DNA of 64,000 bases from Blepharisma stoltei (taxonomy: Eukaryota; Ciliophora; Heterotrichea; Heterotrichida; Blepharismidae), in the NCBI GenBank assembly GCA_914767885.1, contig CAJZBQ010000005.1:62001-126000 (forward strand). Reading direction: 5' to 3'. Positions 63,064-64,000 of the stretch are shown here, one piece after another (position 1 is the stretch's first letter; the number at the start of each line of letters is the position of its first letter). The notes under the pieces were generated by a model. That model saw only the letters and a list, made by a program, of their open reading frames with translations. It was not told the origin of the DNA and ran no database searches. The translations under genes were made by a program, and so were the position numbers.

Positions 63064-63967
63064 ATGGCCGATTTAAGAGATGAACTGGGAGATATAGATG
63101 AAGAAAATTACATTTATTTAGATAAAGACGGAAAACCAATGAAACTAATAGAGTTAACTATCCATTGAAACCCAGTCCCAAAAAAATTAATATTAATCAC
63201 ATGTCAAAAAAAGTAATCCTTACAAAGTGCTTCATTATCTTACCTGCGTTTTCGGATAGGTGAAGCTATGGAAAGATATTCAACCTTTGCGGGTCTCACA
63301 AATCTTCAAGCAGTAAATCTTGAAATTGATGATTCGCCACTGCCAAGAGTAAGCCGCTATTCAGATTGGCTTAGTTGGGGATTATTTAAAAGATGGAGAT
63401 CAGCTTACTTGTGACATTTCGTCACTTGATATATGGCTCAACGTCCAAATTGACTGTAAAGAAGCCAATTTGTTGATAAAATTCGATATAAAAGTCCCGC
63501 TGGTGACAACTTTTTCAGGGGTTCAAGTATCAATTTTAGAGATTGCGAACAAAATTTTAAGTTTGAGGAATATTCCATTGAAATATGACCAGTCTGAAAT
63601 AAAAATCCACAAAAGTCGTAATGTGTGTTCAAGTTTAATTATAAATGAAACAATGAGTAAAGACCATGTGCTGGATAACGAAGAGATATTTGGAAATCTC
63701 AAGGTAAAAGATTCAGTTGATTACTTACATAGGCACATTATATGCTCTCTAAGAAAAAACTTAGAAGTCCATGTGAACTATGCCAGCCAAACTAACACGA
63801 AATCATCTATATCAGAAATAGATGAAGTTAAAGGAATTCTACCAATCAGGCTACTTACGATCGAGCAAAGAAAAGCTTCTTACATAAACGAGTCTTCTTC
63901 TCCACATAATAAAGTCGAAGAAGAGTATAAACAAAGTATAGCTTGCATTAGATGCTCTATATTTTAA
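63064..63967 (+). CDS. Unknown protein, 290 aa, with a 15-nt and a 16-nt intron
   Basis: ATG 63064. Introns are GTAATCCTTACAAAG (63213-63227) and GTAAGCCGCTATTCAG (63349-63364), after which the frame runs to TAA 63965-63967. TGA is Trp in TIHWNPVP. The N-terminal part (LILITCQKNASLSYLRFRIGEAM..LVGDYLKDGDQLTCDI) may contain ubiquitin-like strands. The C-terminus has SIACIRCSIF with two Cys near the end, possibly lipidated. Family not recognised. Confidence 0.65.
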
Positions 63968-64000
63968 TATTTTTACATATCGTATAACGATTTTGCAGTT

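Noticed and set aside
1-64000. Mitochondrial or mycoplasma origin suggested by TGA as Trp
   Set aside because: Ribosomal eL18/uL11, Rab, NFU1, an AGC kinase and spliceosomal introns are nuclear eukaryotic genes; TGA as Trp fits a heterotrich ciliate nucleus.

Overview
The window reads as nuclear germline (micronuclear) DNA of a heterotrich ciliate, most likely Blepharisma or a close relative. Three things seen in the sequence support this. (1) UGA is read as tryptophan: many conserved proteins only stay open if TGA is Trp, and real genes end in TAA or TAG. (2) Spliceosomal introns are tiny: 15-nt introns occur in the uL11, eL18, TPR-like and 63-kb genes, plus one of 16 nt. (3) Coding regions are cut by dozens of segments that are not GT-AG introns. 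Removing them at a shared TA, or at a longer direct repeat, restores the reading frame and family-typical protein length. That is how internally eliminated sequences (IESs) behave. The Blepharisma attribution rests on established knowledge of its code, introns and TA-bounded IESs and was not checked against a database.

Layout. 1-20.7 kb is a tandem array of about 12 copies of one gene, a putative HEIAH-type zinc metallopeptidase of about 430-457 aa with a very variable acidic linker. Four copies are intact as they stand, two more become intact after IES removal, one is an N-terminally truncated hybrid, and the rest are pseudogenes. Most spacers carry a decayed antisense relic of the 3' end of the neighbouring DHTKD1-like gene, so the duplicated unit was peptidase gene plus 3' tail of the dehydrogenase gene. 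20.7-26.9 kb holds two tandem DHTKD1-like (2-oxo acid dehydrogenase E1) paralogues, each interrupted by IESs. 27-41 kb holds a small unknown gene, a Ubl-ankyrin-PH-AGC kinase gene, a PP1 inhibitor-3 homologue, a bacterial-type S11 DD-peptidase-like gene, a PTPS-like gene, several unknown genes and ribosomal protein uL11. 41-43.4 kb is gene-poor with two MGCG-starting microproteins. 44-64 kb is gene-dense, mostly minus strand: unknown and coiled-coil genes, NFU1, a Rab GTPase, ribosomal eL18, an RCC1-repeat protein, an XRCC4-like protein, a SAP-domain Cys-rich protein, a CtlX-like amidinotransferase and unknowns.

Inserted DNA falls into three classes. The first is a MITE family with CTCCCC/GTGAGCGAAC ends and TAA/TTA target duplications (about 389 bp when full length; at least 8 copies or remnants). 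The second is a GC-rich SINE-like family of roughly 190-650 bp with 10-17 bp target-site duplications. The third is TA-bounded IESs of 20 to about 300 bp, several of them near-perfect palindromes. Insertions are nested (a SINE inside a MITE inside a gene), and one MITE splits a gene immediately after its start codon. If the somatic genome removes them all, most interrupted genes here become intact.
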